DNA of 64,000 nucleotides from NCBI RefSeq assembly GCF_022682495.2, contig NC_071388.1, forward strand, positions 11,623,171 through 11,687,170, read 5' to 3'. Numbering within the stretch: position 1 is the stretch's first letter; the number at the start of each line of letters is the position of its first letter. This document shows positions 35,370 to 48,909 of this stretch, piece after piece. Below the pieces are notes generated by a model, which saw only the letters and a list, made by a program, of their open reading frames with translations, searched no databases and was not told where the DNA came from. The position numbers and the translations under genes were made by a program. Source of the DNA: Desmodus rotundus (Eukaryota > Chordata > Mammalia > Chiroptera > Phyllostomidae).

Positions 35370-37310
35370 TGAATAACACCTAGCAGTTTATTTACTGGGG
35401 GACATCTTGGTTGCTTCCAAGCTTTGGAATTATGAATAACACTGGCTATAAACATCCACGCAGGTTTTCGTGTGGATATACGTTCTCCACTCCTCTGGGT
35501 AAATTCCAAGGAGCACTATGCTCTATTAAATGGTCAGAATGTTTACTTTACCAAGAAACTACTAAACTGCCTTCCAAAGTGGCTGCACTGTTTTGAATTC
35601 CCAGCAGCAGTGAATGAGAGTTTCTGCGGCTTCACACCCTCACCAGCATTTAGTGCTGTCCGTGGTCTGTGCTTCGGCTACTTTAGCAGTTTGGGGAGGA
35701 ATCTCACTGTTGTTTTAATTTGCATTTCTCTGATGACATGTGATGTGGAGTACCTTTTCGTATGGTTACTTGCTATGTGTATATCTTTTTTGGTAAAGTA
35801 TGTTTTATGGTCTTTGGCCCTTTTAAAAGTCAGGTTTGTTTTCGTACTCTTGAATTTTTAAAGTATTTTATGTATATCGGATAACTGTTCTTTATCAGAT
35901 ATATCTTTTGAAAATATTTTCTCCCACTCTGTGGTTTGTCTTTTCAGTCTCTTGACAGTGTGTATTGCAGAGCAAAAATGTTTAATTTTAATGAAGTTTG
36001 CTAATCATTTATTTCTTTCATAAATTGTGACTTTGGTGTTGTATCGAATAGGTTATTGATAAACCCAAGGTCATCTAGGTTTTATTTTATAAGATCTTCC
36101 ATGAGTTGCATAGTTTTGCACTTTATATGCAGGTCTGTGATACATTTTGAGTTTTTTGTGAAATATGTGTAAAGGATGTAAGGTCTGTGTCTAGTTTTTT
36201 GGTTTGGGGTTTTGTTTTTTTTTGGTTTGTGGACATCCAGTTGTTCGGTGTCATCACTGAAGTGACTATCTTTGCTCCACAGGACTGCCTTTGCTCCTCC
36301 GCCAAAATAGTTGACTCTATTATGTGGGTCTATTTCTGGGATGCCTCTTCTGTGCCATTTATCTGTCTGTTCTTCTGCCCAAACCACACTATCTGGATGG
36401 CTATAGCTTTACAGTAAGATTTTATGTTGGAGAGTGTCAGCCCTCCAAATTTGCTCTTCTCCTTCAATATCGTATAGGAGATGCTGGGGTGTTTTTGCCT
36501 CTCTGGATAAACTTTGTAATTGGTTTGCGAATATGTACAGAATTGCTTTCTGGAGTTTTGGTTAGGACAGCATTAAATCCATAAATCAAGTTGGGAAGAA
36601 CAGATATCTTGACAATATTTGTCTTCCTATCCAGGAACATGGGATATCTCTCTGTTTATTTAGTTCTTTGTTATTTATCAGAATTTTGTAGGGCTTTGCT
36701 TCTTTAATCTGTTAATGTGGTAAATTAAACTAACAGCCATTAAGATATTCTTAATTTCCTTAATGAAAAAATAATTTTTTATTTTTGTCATATCAATCTT
36801 GTACATATTCTTTTTAAAAATGTATAACTAAAGTGTTTTGGTTTGGGGAGGTGCTAATGTAAATGGCATTATATTTTTGATTTCCAGTTTTACTTGTTCA
36901 TTGCTTGTACCTGGTAAAGTGGTTGACTTTGGTATATTAAGGTATCCTGAAGCCTTGCTATCATCACTCACTGGTTCTATGAGCTTTTTGTTGCTGTTGA
37001 TTCTTCCAGATTTTCTACGTAGGTAATAATGTCACCTGTGAACAAAGACAGTTTCATTTCTCTTTTCCGTCCAGTGTACTTCTTGTTCATTTTCTTGTGT
37101 CACTGCAGTAGCATGGACTTTGAATGCAATGTTGGAAAGGAATGCTGAGAGACATCCATTCCTTGTTCCTGGTCTTTCTGGGGAAACACCTAGTTTCTCA
37201 CAGTAAGTATGATGCCAGTTATAATTTTTTGGTAGATATTCTTTATTAAGTTGAGGGAGTTCTCCTCTATTCCTAGTTTACTGAGGAATTTACTTTTTAA
37301 CAATATATTG
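35370..37310 (-). mobile_element. Long L1 ORF2 remnant, antisense
   Basis: The plus strand carries the antisense of L1 ORF2 nearly continuously: 'catcttggttgcttccaagc', 'gaattatgaataacactggc', 'cttccaaagtggctgcactg', 'tctgatgacatgtgatgtgg', 'gatggctatagctttacagt' and 'attccttgttcctggtcttt'. It covers part of the reverse-transcriptase/C-terminal region of the LINE protein, about 1.9 kb of an element that is about 6 kb intact. There is no 3' UTR-type end and no poly-A, so both ends have been lost. Open frames of 60-129 codons inside it (35472-36584) are antisense or fragmentary. Confidence 0.9.
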
Positions 37311-37373
37311 TGGTCTTAGATAATTCTCCTAATAAAACACTTATTATTTGAAGATTAAATACTTATGTAAAAC

Positions 37374-37520
37374 AGTGGTTTTTAAACCGTGGCCCTCCAG
37401 AAGAATAAGCTTATTCTGAGAACTTGTTAGAAATCAGATTCTTAGGCTTTATCAGAGAACTGTTGTACCAGCCCCCAAATCTATAATTTAACAAACCCTC
37501 CAGGTAATTGTATTGGCTTA
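37374..37520 (+). mobile_element. hAT-Charlie MITE (MER5/MER20-like)
   Basis: The element begins 'cagtggtttttaaaccgtgg' and contains 'gagaacttgttagaaatca' and 'aacaaaccctccaggtaatt'. The inverted end has decayed. Confidence 0.6.
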
Positions 37521-38039
37521 AAGTTTAAACAAAAACTGTTACAGAAATTTTAATGTTTTAATAAATTTAATAAATTCAAGAAAATTAAAGAAAATGAACT
37601 AAAAATCCTACTAGAATAGCGAGAGGTCAACAAAGTGATTGGACATGCAGTTAAAATTTTATAAAACTTTCTTATAAATTAAAATTAATTTATTAGGGAA
37701 TGAAGTATAAAAACACATTAATTATGCAATAATAAAATCCATAAAACAACCCCCAAATTAACCTTTATGATTAAAAATATTGACATCTTACTGAATATCA
37801 GGAAGATACAGAGGGTGAAAATATTTGTAAGATATGTGAGCTAAAGTATCACTATAAGTAATATAGAAAATACATTTGAAACAAATAACTAAGAACAAAT
37901 GCATAAATATATGAACAAAATTGATATAAATGACATATTTACATGTGTGTCATTTATAATATATACATACATTTATGTATAAACTCTTCAATCTCAAACA
38001 TAATCATGGAATATTATACAAGAGTAAAGTACTTTTATC
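37521..38039. other. Very AT-rich DNA, possibly old L1
   Basis: The composition and a few words suggest an old L1 ORF2 stretch continuing into the next entry, but I cannot support it firmly. Confidence 0.35.
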
Positions 38040-38190
38040 CATTATATTGACAGCATTGAAAGGCCTACTATCCAGTATTGTCTAGGATGTAGAAAAACAC
38101 ATGCCCCTTAAATATTATGATTTGCAGATTGTAAAGTTTTTGGTAGGAGAAGGGAAAATTTGGCACTACCCATTAAAAGTCGTTCTACAT
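38040..38190 (+). mobile_element. Old L1M ORF2 fragment
   Basis: The phrases 'ttgtctaggatgtagaaaaa' and, further on, 'aatttggcactacccattaa' follow the ORF2 text around 'ggatgtggagaaa...tttggcaatacc'. Confidence 0.5.
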
Positions 38191-41100
38191 CTGTTGTCTG
38201 GCCTGGCATTTATACTATACGGTTCTGTTATATAAGAATTCTTGAACACATGAAGAAAGGTAAAATTACAGGTGCATTCAAAATTTGGCAATAAGTTAAA
38301 TAACTTTTAAGAGGAAAATAATACAATAAATTTGTGTCTATGCAAGTATGTAGAAAAGGTCAAGGAGAAGTGAACTCTGATAAAGGAGGTTTTATTGGCT
38401 GAAGGAAGGAGAAAGAGTATAACCAATTACAGAAAAGGAACGTTTCTGTTCCCAAGGTCACTGAGCAGTTTCAAATCCTTGCTCTGCTCATGGGCTCTTG
38501 GGCAAGCAGACTGCACCGGCCCCAGAGATGGAGGTACATGGATTAAGCATGTCTGCTAATAATAAAACAGGAGAAAGCTCTTCTGAAAGATTCAGAGAGT
38601 TACCAGGCAGAAATATTCAGATTCAGCACATCACAGCTTGAGATGGAATATTTCCATTTCCAACAAACGTCAAAAAAGTAAAGAGCTAATTTAAAGTGAG
38701 ACTTAACTGTCACTGAAAAAGAACAAAATGAATAGTCTTGAAATGATAGCACTCAGTAAAGAGCCCCAGTCCAATCCAAGCAGATGTCAAGGCTAATTTA
38801 GTAGTTCATGTCAGGAAGCTAAAGCCATATTCTGTGGGCACCAGTAGTTAGTGTCCTTGACCCATGGGTGGCAATGGCTTTTTGCTATTCTTAGCCATAG
38901 GGGGTCACATCAACCCTTGCTCATTTCTTTTAGCCTTATCCATACAACTTTTTCTTTCTTACAGTCTTCTTCTGAATTACATTTTAGTGTGCTAAAATGT
39001 GTAAGGATCTAGAAAGTAGTATAAAATAATAAAATTCTTTACATTGATTAATATTGTCTAACCACTTTCAATGCTAAATATGTGAGGTCCTAAACCCTAA
39101 ACTATTAGTAATTTACCTTTCCTTCAAGGGTGTAGCAATGTTAATTCGAAGCACAATAAAACAATATGCAATACTCTGCATTGCACCGAGAATCATTATT
39201 TTGAGAAATTTTTTAGTGCTAATATAGTTGGGAATTCAGAGTCTATTAAAAAGTCATCATGAGTAATTCTGCATTTGTCTTTCAATAGTTGGCTATATAT
39301 GTAAAGTAAATATAATAATTGGTTTTGGAGTAATAAACTGTTTTTAAAATTGCATATTAACTGCAATTCCAATGAATCCATATGACATGATTTCACTTGA
39401 GAGAAGAAATGCTAGGATTGAATAAGTATCAATGAGTGATATGTAAAAGTAGGTCATATTGAAGTATTACTTATGCTTTGAAATCTCCAACATACCAGTC
39501 AATTTTATAATAACTTGTGTTGAAAATCATTCTACCTTGCAAAGAAAATCAGATGTAGAGCAATTAATCTTTCCTTATTGTTGTATTTAGTGTCTCATAC
39601 ATAAATCAATTATTGAGTGAGACAGATTTTGTGGGGGGACAAGTTATTGTAGAACAACTTCTTACAAGGGATAATTATAGTAATTTGAAAATGCTGTGCT
39701 TTTGTTTTAATTGCCTGTACTTTCCACTTTTATTTAAAATTCTAAGGATATTGGATTTTAAGGAAAAAGCATTTGAGGGTATATAGAATTTTGCCTTTGA
39801 ATAGTATCCAAATGTTATTAGCGTCTCAAACCCAGCATGAAGATATTTTTCCATATAAGGTAAAAATATTCCCTTCTTCTGTTGCTTAGAGCTATTCCAT
39901 ATAAGAAGCTCAGGCCCTCCAGCACTTGCCTGCTTTATGAAATTCACTATATTTTTCCACTCTTCAAAATTGACTCAGTTTCATTCCCTTTCCCCCACCT
40001 CTTCCCCATAATTCAACCTACAGAGATGTGTTCCTGGTCTGTGGAACATTATCCTTCCAGATAAGCAGCAATTGAACAGGGATCTGTATCCCTTTGCTTT
40101 CATCTTCCCAAGGTCAAAGAATGCAAATGCCATTATTGGGGATAACTTTGGAAAGTTCTTAAATCATGGGTCACTGTAACCTGTCGTGTGAAGAATGATT
40201 ACCTACAGAAACCAGGAAGGTGAGGAGAATGCATGAAATTGGGTCCACGTGTGTTATCATAATAAGATTGCAGGATCTGAATACCCAACATGTATTTATG
40301 TCTGTAGATAGTGATAAAAACATAGATCATCTTATAGCTTCCAAAATATGTTTCAGAAACAATTTTATGTAATATCCACTCTCCCCTTTTAAAAAACAAA
40401 ACAGTAGTTGCAAACCTTTTCCCCCAAATCACACATACCCTCACTCTCACCCTTCTAAAAACAATTGCTAAACCATTCATTTAAGAAGAATGCCATTGGA
40501 TGACCCAAAAACCTATTCTGCTGACGTTAGTACACTACCCATCATACAAGCCAAAGGACAGAAGCAAGCAATAAAGTGGGATTTATTTTGAAGGAATACC
40601 ATTGTGACTGGCACTTTACTGTGGGAAGTGGAAGAGTATTCACTTCCCACCATGGGAAACTGGAAGAGGACTTTTTCCTTTAGCATAAGTCAAGTGTTAA
40701 GAGGTCTTTCAGGGGGAAAAAAGCACAAAAAACTTTGAGAACTCGATTTGACCCTTGGACGTCGGGAGACAATGGTACTATTACCGCGTATTGAACAAGG
40801 ATGAACTGAGCTACATGTGCTTTTACAGCGGCACAGCAAACAAATGGATTTCCCAAGATCTAAGGACATGCTTAGCTTGTGTTACTGTATCAAGGATCTT
40901 GATCAGGGTGATCACCCAGACAGCAAATGTAACTCCAGCAAGAGGGAGAGAGAATCTGAAATCCAATGGCCTGTTTCAAAGCTTAGTAGCTCAAAGACTC
41001 CAGCAGGGGTCTGTGAGAAGCCTTCAGTAACATCCTACTGAAGAACAAGTCAGTTTCAACATTGACCAAGTCCAGGGAGCACCAACACCATGATACGATT

Positions 41101-42858
41101 GTACCTCACACGTAACCTATGTTCAGTGTTCCAATATCGCCTCACCTGGGTCCTTCTAGCTGCCTGGGAAGAAGAGAGGAAGGTAAGGTAAGGAGAGGGA
41201 GAGGAAGCCACTGCAGGCTTCCAGGACTACAGGTCTGAGTTAGAGGAGGCAGAAGTGTTAAATACATTTAGGACAGAGGGAGAAAAATAAAACTTGTTTC
41301 TTCTACATACTAATAAATCCAGGATATTTGTTTGTATCTTATAGAAACAATACTTTTACATCTAGCTGTTCAGACAAACTTCCACGAACCCGGCTTTCAT
41401 AGAATAAAATACGTCTTTGTTTAGGTGGTTGCAAACACTGAAGAGTAGTAATTTATTTTTTATTTTCCTCATCATGTTTATGGCTTTACCAGTCACTCGA
41501 TCTGTGCCAGCTATGCCAAATAGCAATGCCTGCTCAGTCCAGGTATGTAATGCCTGATTCTCCTGCAAGTCAAACACACTGAGAGATAAACATTTAATAA
41601 AATGCGGGACTTTTCTATGAAACCCTGATTGTGTTATTGTCAAAAAGTAAATGTTACTGAAAATTGGAGGGATTGTTATATTTTGTTTCATATAATATAT
41701 TCTAAACTTAAAATTTCACTGTAACCTTTCTATTGTTTACAAAAGGAAAACATACAAAAAGAAGCTACCAGTGAAAAGGCATTTTATATGCTATCAAGAT
41801 ATGAACACACTTACTAAAGTGCTGAGTGTATTTAAAGTATTTAATTCTACCAGTGTGTTACACTTTGTTTTCAAAGAGTCAAGAAGCTCAAACTCCTTGT
41901 ATCTCCAGCAGGGCAGGTAATGGATATCCACAAATTTGGTCCTAGTTATTTAACAGAAGAAAAAAACAGCAGCGGAAATTAACAGGGCAAGGCAGCTAGA
42001 AAGACACACAGTACAGAGTTTTAACATTTTAGTATTATTACTCGGTTCAAATTTGAAATGATATTACGTATTCCTTTTGAGCCTGTTAGTCCCCTAAAAG
42101 CAAGCATTCCCCCTCTGTTAGAATGATTCATCAAAAATATTTTTTTGAGAAACTATCCCAAGCCAGACAGTATGTTGAGGCTATAACTCTTTCACTATTT
42201 GAAATAAGGTTTAACTAGAAAGTTTACATGGAGTTAAAAAGTGACCAAATATTGAAAATGACTCAAACTGAATATGCTTTGTTTAGTTCAGGTCTGTTAA
42301 ATATCAAGGGTGGAGACGCCAGGCCTGCATAAGGTCAGCACCAAGCCGGTCAGCTGTCTCATATAGACAAATACCAAAGAGGCACAGGTGACGTTTTCAA
42401 CTGTATGGTCGTGAGAAGGTGAAGGCTGGGCCCTCTGGAAGCAAATCCATAAACACCCCTCCCCCCCAACACACCCACACACACACTCCAAGTCACTTTC
42501 AGGAAATCATTTCTTCAACTACCAATAAACACATTGAAGGAAAATAAACATGGAGGAAGATAGGAGAGTGGCAGTTTCAGTGGGAGCAAAAAAAAAAATG
42601 CCTATACAAGTTGGCTCTTCTTAAATGGAATACCTGGGTTAACAACAAAGAGCATGTTGGAGCGGGAGTTTAATTATCACCGATCTTCTGAACGCGAGGG
42701 ACAAAACTTGCACTGTGGGATTCCAGATCCGTCAGCCATCTCGTTGCAGGTCACTCAGCGCAGGGCCCCTGGCTTCCCAAGCACCGGCTCCCACTTCAAA
42801 GACCACAGGGAAACCCACCTCTTCAACAAAAGTCTCCTTTGAGCCTACCGTGGAGTGG
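38191..42858. other. Unassigned DNA, gene-free as far as can be read
   Basis: About 4.7 kb contain no gene, RNA or named repeat. It includes a perfect 10-bp inverted repeat at 40621-40650. Open frames of up to 109 codons (40755-41030, 41362-41691, 42654-42948) have no recognisable domain, and several use non-ATG starts. Confidence 0.45.
40621..40650. repeat. Perfect inverted repeat (10-bp stem, 10-nt loop)
   Basis: The arm 'gtgggaagtg' pairs exactly with 'cacttcccac' around 'gaagagtatt'. Confidence 0.9.
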
Positions 42859-42882
42859 TTTTTTTTTTTTTTTTTTTTTTTT
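42859..42882. repeat. T24 homopolymer
   Basis: This is an uninterrupted T-run with no recognisable SINE or L1 body on either side. Confidence 0.95.
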
Positions 42883-44499
42883 AACTCTTTATCCCTGAGG
42901 TTAATTCCAGGGTTCACTGACGCAATGATATTGAACAATAGAGTCTGAAAACCAAAGATTTAAAACACGAATAGAGTAAAAAGTGTGATTTAAGTTATGA
43001 CGTGTGTTGCTTTTATGAACGCCTATAATTCAGGAGATGGAACAGTTTAATTTGGTTCATAGTGGGGCTGCATGAGCAGCCTGTAGCGATAGAAAATTCT
43101 CCAGCAATATATTTCTTCATTACTTGCTTTCTCTTGGCCCATTTCCCTTTGTGTATTCTCCGGAAAGAGCATTTGACTTGAACACTTTCCCTTTTTATTT
43201 ACATATAATAAAAATGACTCATAATTCCCCTCCAAGGCAGGCGCTGTGCTAATCTTCACCACATGAAATAGATACTAAGTTTCACTCTGTTGCACAAATG
43301 GAAAAACTAGCAAGCATAGCAGTCATGTGTCTGTCTGAGCTCCCACCACAGAGAAGCAAGGAAGCACTGGGGGCTGCCTCTTCTCTGAACACCTTCTGCT
43401 GCCCACCTACCCACAAACTCATGCTCCTCTAAGATTCCTATTCTGACCTCTTCGACTCCACGTCCTTTTTTTTTTTCTTTTTTTGCTTCCCTGAGGGATT
43501 GACTGTGTCACTTATCAGGAACATCTTATTCTATTCTCCGCTGTCGGTTATGCAAGTGGACTAAGAACTTCTACTGGACAAACCCCAAATCGTGCCTCAT
43601 GGACTTACACCTAATGCCATCCCTATGACTCAAAGCACAGTGGCTTCCTGGTTTTATAGTTTCGTCCAAATCATCAACTGGTCTATATAAAGAAATGTTT
43701 TTAAAATAGTTTTGAATAACAGTCATAGATTTTAATGCCATTGTGGTATGTTTAGTATTTGTGTATACACAGAATGTTTATTGTAACACAGATATGAGGG
43801 AAAATTAATATGGCTTATTCACTTTTAATCTGAGGATGGCTACCCAGGTCAAATCGATCAAATGTAGGCACTGATTACAATCAAGTGAGAGAGTTTCATA
43901 AGCCCTAATAAGCACAAATTTTTGAACACAGAGGCAGATTCTTTTTCCTTGATATGCAGAATGAGAAACAGAAATAATTAAGAAAGGCCCCTTTTTAATT
44001 TTAGAAGTGGCATATTTCTGTACTACTCTTCTTTTGATGATAAGAATAAGGACTCCAGACCAAGACAGATGAATTTCCTTGGCACTAGTTAATCATAATT
44101 TCTTCAAAATTTCCAAATCCAACCACTAGATGTCACACAGAGACTATGAAGTAGAATATATTGAAATTTCTCCAGTTGGTCATACCCAGTTTTACTGGCT
44201 TCAACATTTAAGGTGGTTTGGGAAAATTTTAAACACCAGGCATTAAAGACACAGGCCTGTACAGTGATTTCACCTGATGCCTACCCATACTTTATACCCC
44301 AAACAGGTAGAACGAAAAGTGCCACCTCAATCCCTGTGATGTGTCATTTCAGGAATCTGAACAATTAACATAAGTGGGCTCAAGAGAAAGACTCTATAGC
44401 TTCCCTTGGGCAGTAATTATCTACTTTACCCTGATAGGGAAGCCCTAAAATTCAAACAACTGAAAATAAAAAGTCACATAATAGGAAAAAATATCAAAG
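42883..44499. other. Unassigned DNA with two weak repeat hints
   Basis: No gene is seen. The 43225-43320 part ('aaggcaggcgctgtgctaat', then 'gttgcacaaatggaaaaact') may be antisense MIR. The C/T-rich 43380-43590 part may be old L2. Both hints are weak. Confidence 0.4.
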
Positions 44500-44715
44500 G
44501 ATTTGGACTCAGGAAGCTTTGGCTTCAATACCAGCTTGACTACGTGCTAACTGAGTAAATCTGGTATGATACTTAACATCTGTAAGTATCTGTTTTCTGG
44601 TCTATACAGTGAAAATGATACGTAACAAGCAATCATTGTAAAGATTCAATTAAATACTATATATCTATCATTTAGAAAAATTCACGACATAGTATACATG
44701 CTCAATAAACCAACA
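44500..44715 (+). mobile_element. MIR SINE, nearly full length
   Basis: The order is 'tttggactcaggaagctttg', 'cagcttgactacgtgctaac', 'gatacttaacatctgtaagt', 'tttctggtctatacagtga', 'gtaaagattcaattaaatac' and 'acatgctcaataaacca'. It covers the core and the 3' end. Confidence 0.8.
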
Positions 44716-45760
44716 CTTTCAATTTAGTGTCATCTTCAAAATTAAAGTATGATGTAAAATGCTATAATAGAATTATGAAACCAATATAAGGGACATATAA
44801 CTTAGTACAAAGAAGGAAGGAGGCCAGTAGTGAATTCACTGTCAGAGGATAGATGGGAGTTCCGGGCCTCGGGGATGGTATAGACTTTGCTTGGTAAGAA
44901 AAACCACGCGTGGTTCTTTTGATACATGGCAAGAGTTTTTGTTACACCTAAAGTGGGGGTTGATGGTGGGTGAGTCTATGTGTAATTATAATAAGAGGGT
45001 TTTTTCAACAGACTGGGGGAAAATGATAAAGGTTCATGTAAACAATTCTGAGGAATTGGGAATTTTTCTGACTGTGGTTTTTGAAAAATTTCAAATGAGA
45101 TGAGTCACACCATTAGGTACATGTTTATAAAGACGTTCCTGTGTTCAGTGCATAGGTTGTGTTTGAGGGGTCTAAAGTTAACTGGTTTTGATGGGTCAAG
45201 GTCTACCAGAAGGCACTGTCAATGGGGCAAAGAGTCAAAAGAGATTCAAAAGAATCACGCAGATCAAAGGCTGCGGAAAACTGATACAGAATTCATCGTT
45301 TTTGCTTGGGGAGCAAGCGAGGGAAATGTTAACTCAGATGGTGAAGCAAAGGAGAGTAAACAGGATGCGGGGCCTTAGCGCATTAGGTAATTGCGCCTAG
45401 ATCTGTATCTCAGAGGAGAGCTATAAATTGGGGAGTTAGCAACTCCTAAGTGAGAGCTGAAGCCATTGGAGGAAGATCAGGTTGCTCAAAAAGACTGTAT
45501 TAAATTGAAAATAACATCTGGCTCTAGGCACGGGGACATTTCAGAAGTTAGTAAGTGAAAGAGGAGAGTCTGCAAAGAAAACTGGGTATATAAGCAAAAT
45601 GAGAATTTCAACATCATGTCTGATTGTTTAGAACTGGCTAAGCCTGCATTAGTGGGAAGGGAGAGTAAGAAGATAGGAAAATGGGGATATTGACCAATAA
45701 AATTTTCACGAAACGAAAGAAGATGGGATCCAGACTCAGACTGCTGATTGGAAAGATAAT
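44716..45760. other. Unassigned DNA
   Basis: No gene is seen. Two overlapping plus-strand frames at 45100-45400 have no recognisable domain. Confidence 0.45.
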
Positions 45761-45998
45761 TAAAAATATAAACAATAGCCCTGGCTGGTGTAGCTGGGTG
45801 GACTGAGCGCTGGCCTGCAAAGCAAAAGGGTCGCTGGTTGGTTTCCCAGGCAGGGCACGTGCCTGGGTTGCAGGCCAGGTCCCCAGTAGGGGGTCCGTGA
45901 GAGGCAACCACACACTGATGTTTCTTTCCCTCTTTTTCTCCCTTCCCCTCTCTCTGGAAATAAATAAATAAAATCTTTAAAAATATATATAAACAATA
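45761..45998 (+). mobile_element. VES-type tRNA-derived SINE with target-site duplication (bat)
   Basis: The head 'gccctggctggtgtagctg' (45778), the B-box-like 'ggttggtttcccag', the bat landmark 'ccaggtccccagtagggggt' and 'agaggcaaccacacactgat' are followed by a C/T-rich stretch and an 'aaataaataaataaaatc' tail. The flanking duplication is 'taaaaatataaacaata' at 45761-45777. At 45978-45998 the same sequence carries four extra bases (tata). The head retains tRNA-like A and B boxes of an RNA polymerase III promoter. The 181-codon minus frame (45486-46031) crosses the SINE and is an artefact. Confidence 0.93.
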
Positions 45999-48394
45999 AT
46001 ACACCAAAATAAGTGTAAGGAAAGCCAACAAAGTTGGCAGAAGAAAAAATAAAACCCACCCACCACTTCCACAAAACCAATTTGAATCAAAAGAAAACTT
46101 ATAAAATAGCCTTTATAAAGCTATTTGAAATTTATAAAATCGTGGCCTTTATTACTAAGAACCATACTAGACATAAAAACAGCTCAGTGGTACATAATAT
46201 ATACATGTGAGAGCTATATAAGTATAAATGACATATGTAGAACTCCTATAACACACATATGTACACATATATAGCATATTATACATGTAATTTTTTAAAA
46301 TAATAAAATAGTAAAGAATCTCTTCTTTTTATACATGCCTTGTTTATACCAATGAATCCTGAGTCAAGTTATAAAGGCAGGGCCAGTTTTTCTCAAATAC
46401 CGTAACACTCTATGTAGTTTTATTTTTTCAATTAACATTTTTTTATGAAGAAAACTAAAAGCAAGTTTTATGTTAACATAATTTTGATTTTCCTAGATTT
46501 AAAAATAATATCAAGAGCACTGCTCTAGAAAACTGTTAAAGATAACATTGAAATAAAATAGTCTTATAATAAAGTAGCACACTACAACAGGAAGCATTTA
46601 AACACTTTGTATTTTAAACCCTGTAATATGAAAAATTTGTAACTTGTGATATACCATGTAGGGTAGGATAAGAAATATTTTAAATAAAAAAGGCGAAACT
46701 GTGAAGAAAATTAATATTTTAGCAATAAAAGGGGTGTTGAGGTATGAAGGTTACTTTTTGTCTTTAGATTTTTTAGTTTGCAAGATTCTTTCCAAGTCTT
46801 CAACCCCTTTGATGGTTTTTATAGCTCATTGAAGTAACTGACCTAGTTAACTGAATTGTTTACAATGGCCACGTTGACCACATATTTCTTAGCAATCTTT
46901 TACCCCCCAGCAGGTATATGTTTGCATCTCAGATTCCTGCTAATAAGGACTTTTGTGACCACTTCTCAAAAAGTGAAAGTAAAGGAAGGCAGAGAAAACT
47001 GATTTTATTTTTATTCAGAGCTTGATTTTAAAGGTGCACACCCCAGCTAGGTAATCCTGTACACAAGGATCTCATTGTTTATTTTTATAGTTGCTGCTTT
47101 ATTTAAAATTTTGTCTCTTAAAGTTTATATTTGGCAAGACCAATAATGAAAATAAGCTGGTTTACATTTCTCTTATTTCGAGGTGGCATGTATACACGTG
47201 TGTGCGTGATTTATTTCTGCTGGCCTATCCGGGTGAAAGGGTTAGAGACACGGCAACCCCTGTGCGAGTGTTCGAGTGTTCGTATGCAGTGGGGCGAAGG
47301 TCAACACTGTCCGAGCTGTAAGTAGGTCACTCTTACCTGGGTAGTATTGAAACTGTAACTCTTCAGTTTCTCTACTCCCCTCTTTTCTCCTACGCTCTTG
47401 CTCAGACAGGATTTATGTCAACTCCGGTATGTTTATTAATAAAACAATTTCATTTTAGGGTTTTGAAACACATTGAAATCAGAGCCCATGTTATTTTCAA
47501 CTTCCACAATAAAACATTTACTTTATAAGCTATGTGTATCTAGATAGTGATATTATTTTAGGAGGTGTAGGGGAAGAGAAAGCATTCGGTAACTATGGCA
47601 ACAGAGATATTTCAAAATAAATATGAACTTGTTTTATTCCTTGAAAAAATTAGATATTTTTCTTGACTAATGCCTAGGGATCCAAGGAATAGGGTTTTTT
47701 TTTTTTTAGGTTCACTATTTTAGTTTTTTTAATTTTATTTTTTCCCAATCACATATGATAAAACAAAAGATTTCATTTGAAGTAGAAGAAATGAAACTGC
47801 TGTTGAAATGTGTTTGCATCTAGTCCATGTGTGGGTACCCAAACTGTAGATTCTCATTTACCTAAAATTTAAGCACAGGGAATGCTCAAAAACTAAATTT
47901 ATTTTTGTTTTTCTCATTCTTTTTCTCCAAAACATACACAAAAGTAAACATTTCTAATGCAGAGATTTATTGCAAAGTGTCACTTCTGCCAGAAGTCATT
48001 ACATAAGGGCTCAGCATAACGTCGAAGTCGATAGCTTTGCACGATTTTCACCACAAATACTCTGAGATGCTAAAGGACTGTGAATTATATCTAAATCAGA
48101 CTTATTTTTTTGCCATATGTTGGGGGTTGAATGTGCATCCCTCACATATGAAATCTTTGAAAATAATGGTAGTAAATATGGTGTGCTTCCGGCCCTTATT
48201 CTGCAAGAGGAAATCTCAGTGTCGCCCAGGAAGGACACCTAAATTCCCACTGAAACTGAGAGCAGGTTGTTCTTCCATATTTAATTCTACATAAATAATG
48301 AATGGATAAACTAGACGGAAGTACTATGACTGAATTTGATAATAATTATAATTTGCAACTGAATGTAATATAATGATACTAACATATCCATATA
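45999..48394. other. Unassigned AT-rich DNA
   Basis: No gene or named repeat is seen over about 2.4 kb. Alternating 'acatatgt/atatac' words near 46195-46290 form a low-complexity patch. A T-rich run lies at about 47694-47740. A two-copy 'gagtgttc' repeat lies near 47268-47281. Confidence 0.45.
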
Positions 48395-48622
48395 AAATTA
48401 CTTGTTTCTTTTTAAGAATTTTATTTATTTATTTTTAGAGAGGGGAGAAGGGAGGGAGAGAAACATCAGTGTGTGGTTGCCTCTTGCGTTCTCCGTACCA
48501 GGAACCCGGCCTGCAACCCAGCCATGTGCCCTGACTGGGAATTGAACCAGCAACCCTTTGGTTCACAGGCCCGAGCTCAATCCACTGAGCTACACCAGCC
48601 AGGGCTAAAGTTGCTTGTTTTT
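48395..48622 (-). mobile_element. VES-type tRNA-derived SINE (bat)
   Basis: The minus strand reads 'agccctggctggtgtagctc' from 48606, then the tRNA-like body and 'agaggcaaccacacactgat', ending in an A/T-rich tail near 48415. An imperfect duplication flanks it ('aaattacttgtttctt' at 48395 and 'aaagttgcttgttttt' at 48607). Confidence 0.92.
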
Positions 48623-48909
48623 ATCTTTTAGTGAAATGTGCTAAAAATAAAATATTAATACTTTTGTCCGCTTGAGGGTTGCTAAGGTAAAAGAAATATT
48701 TGATGCTGGTTAAGAATGATAAAAATAAAACACACCAACATAATACTATGTATTAAAGTAAATGACCATTTGACTAGTTTCAGTATCTAAATAAGGGTAT
48801 ATTCAGAGCCTGGAGGTAGCTGCTTCCTTTAGACTGAATGTATAAAAGTGGTGGGTGGTCCAAAGAAAACAAATATGATAATTCCTTTACTGTTTACATG
48901 TTTCACTCA

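Noticed and set aside
35472..36584. Several overlapping frames with hydrophobic stretches that look like membrane proteins
   Set aside because: They are antisense to a decayed L1 ORF2. T-rich antisense L1 gives Phe/Leu-rich artefacts.
42715..42948. Frames on both strands with a Phe or Lys run
   Set aside because: The runs are the T24 homopolymer, and the flanking parts have no recognisable domain.
45486..46031. 181-codon minus-strand open frame, the longest in the window
   Set aside because: It runs through a VES SINE in antisense and into unrelated flanks on both sides, so it is a chance frame across an insertion.
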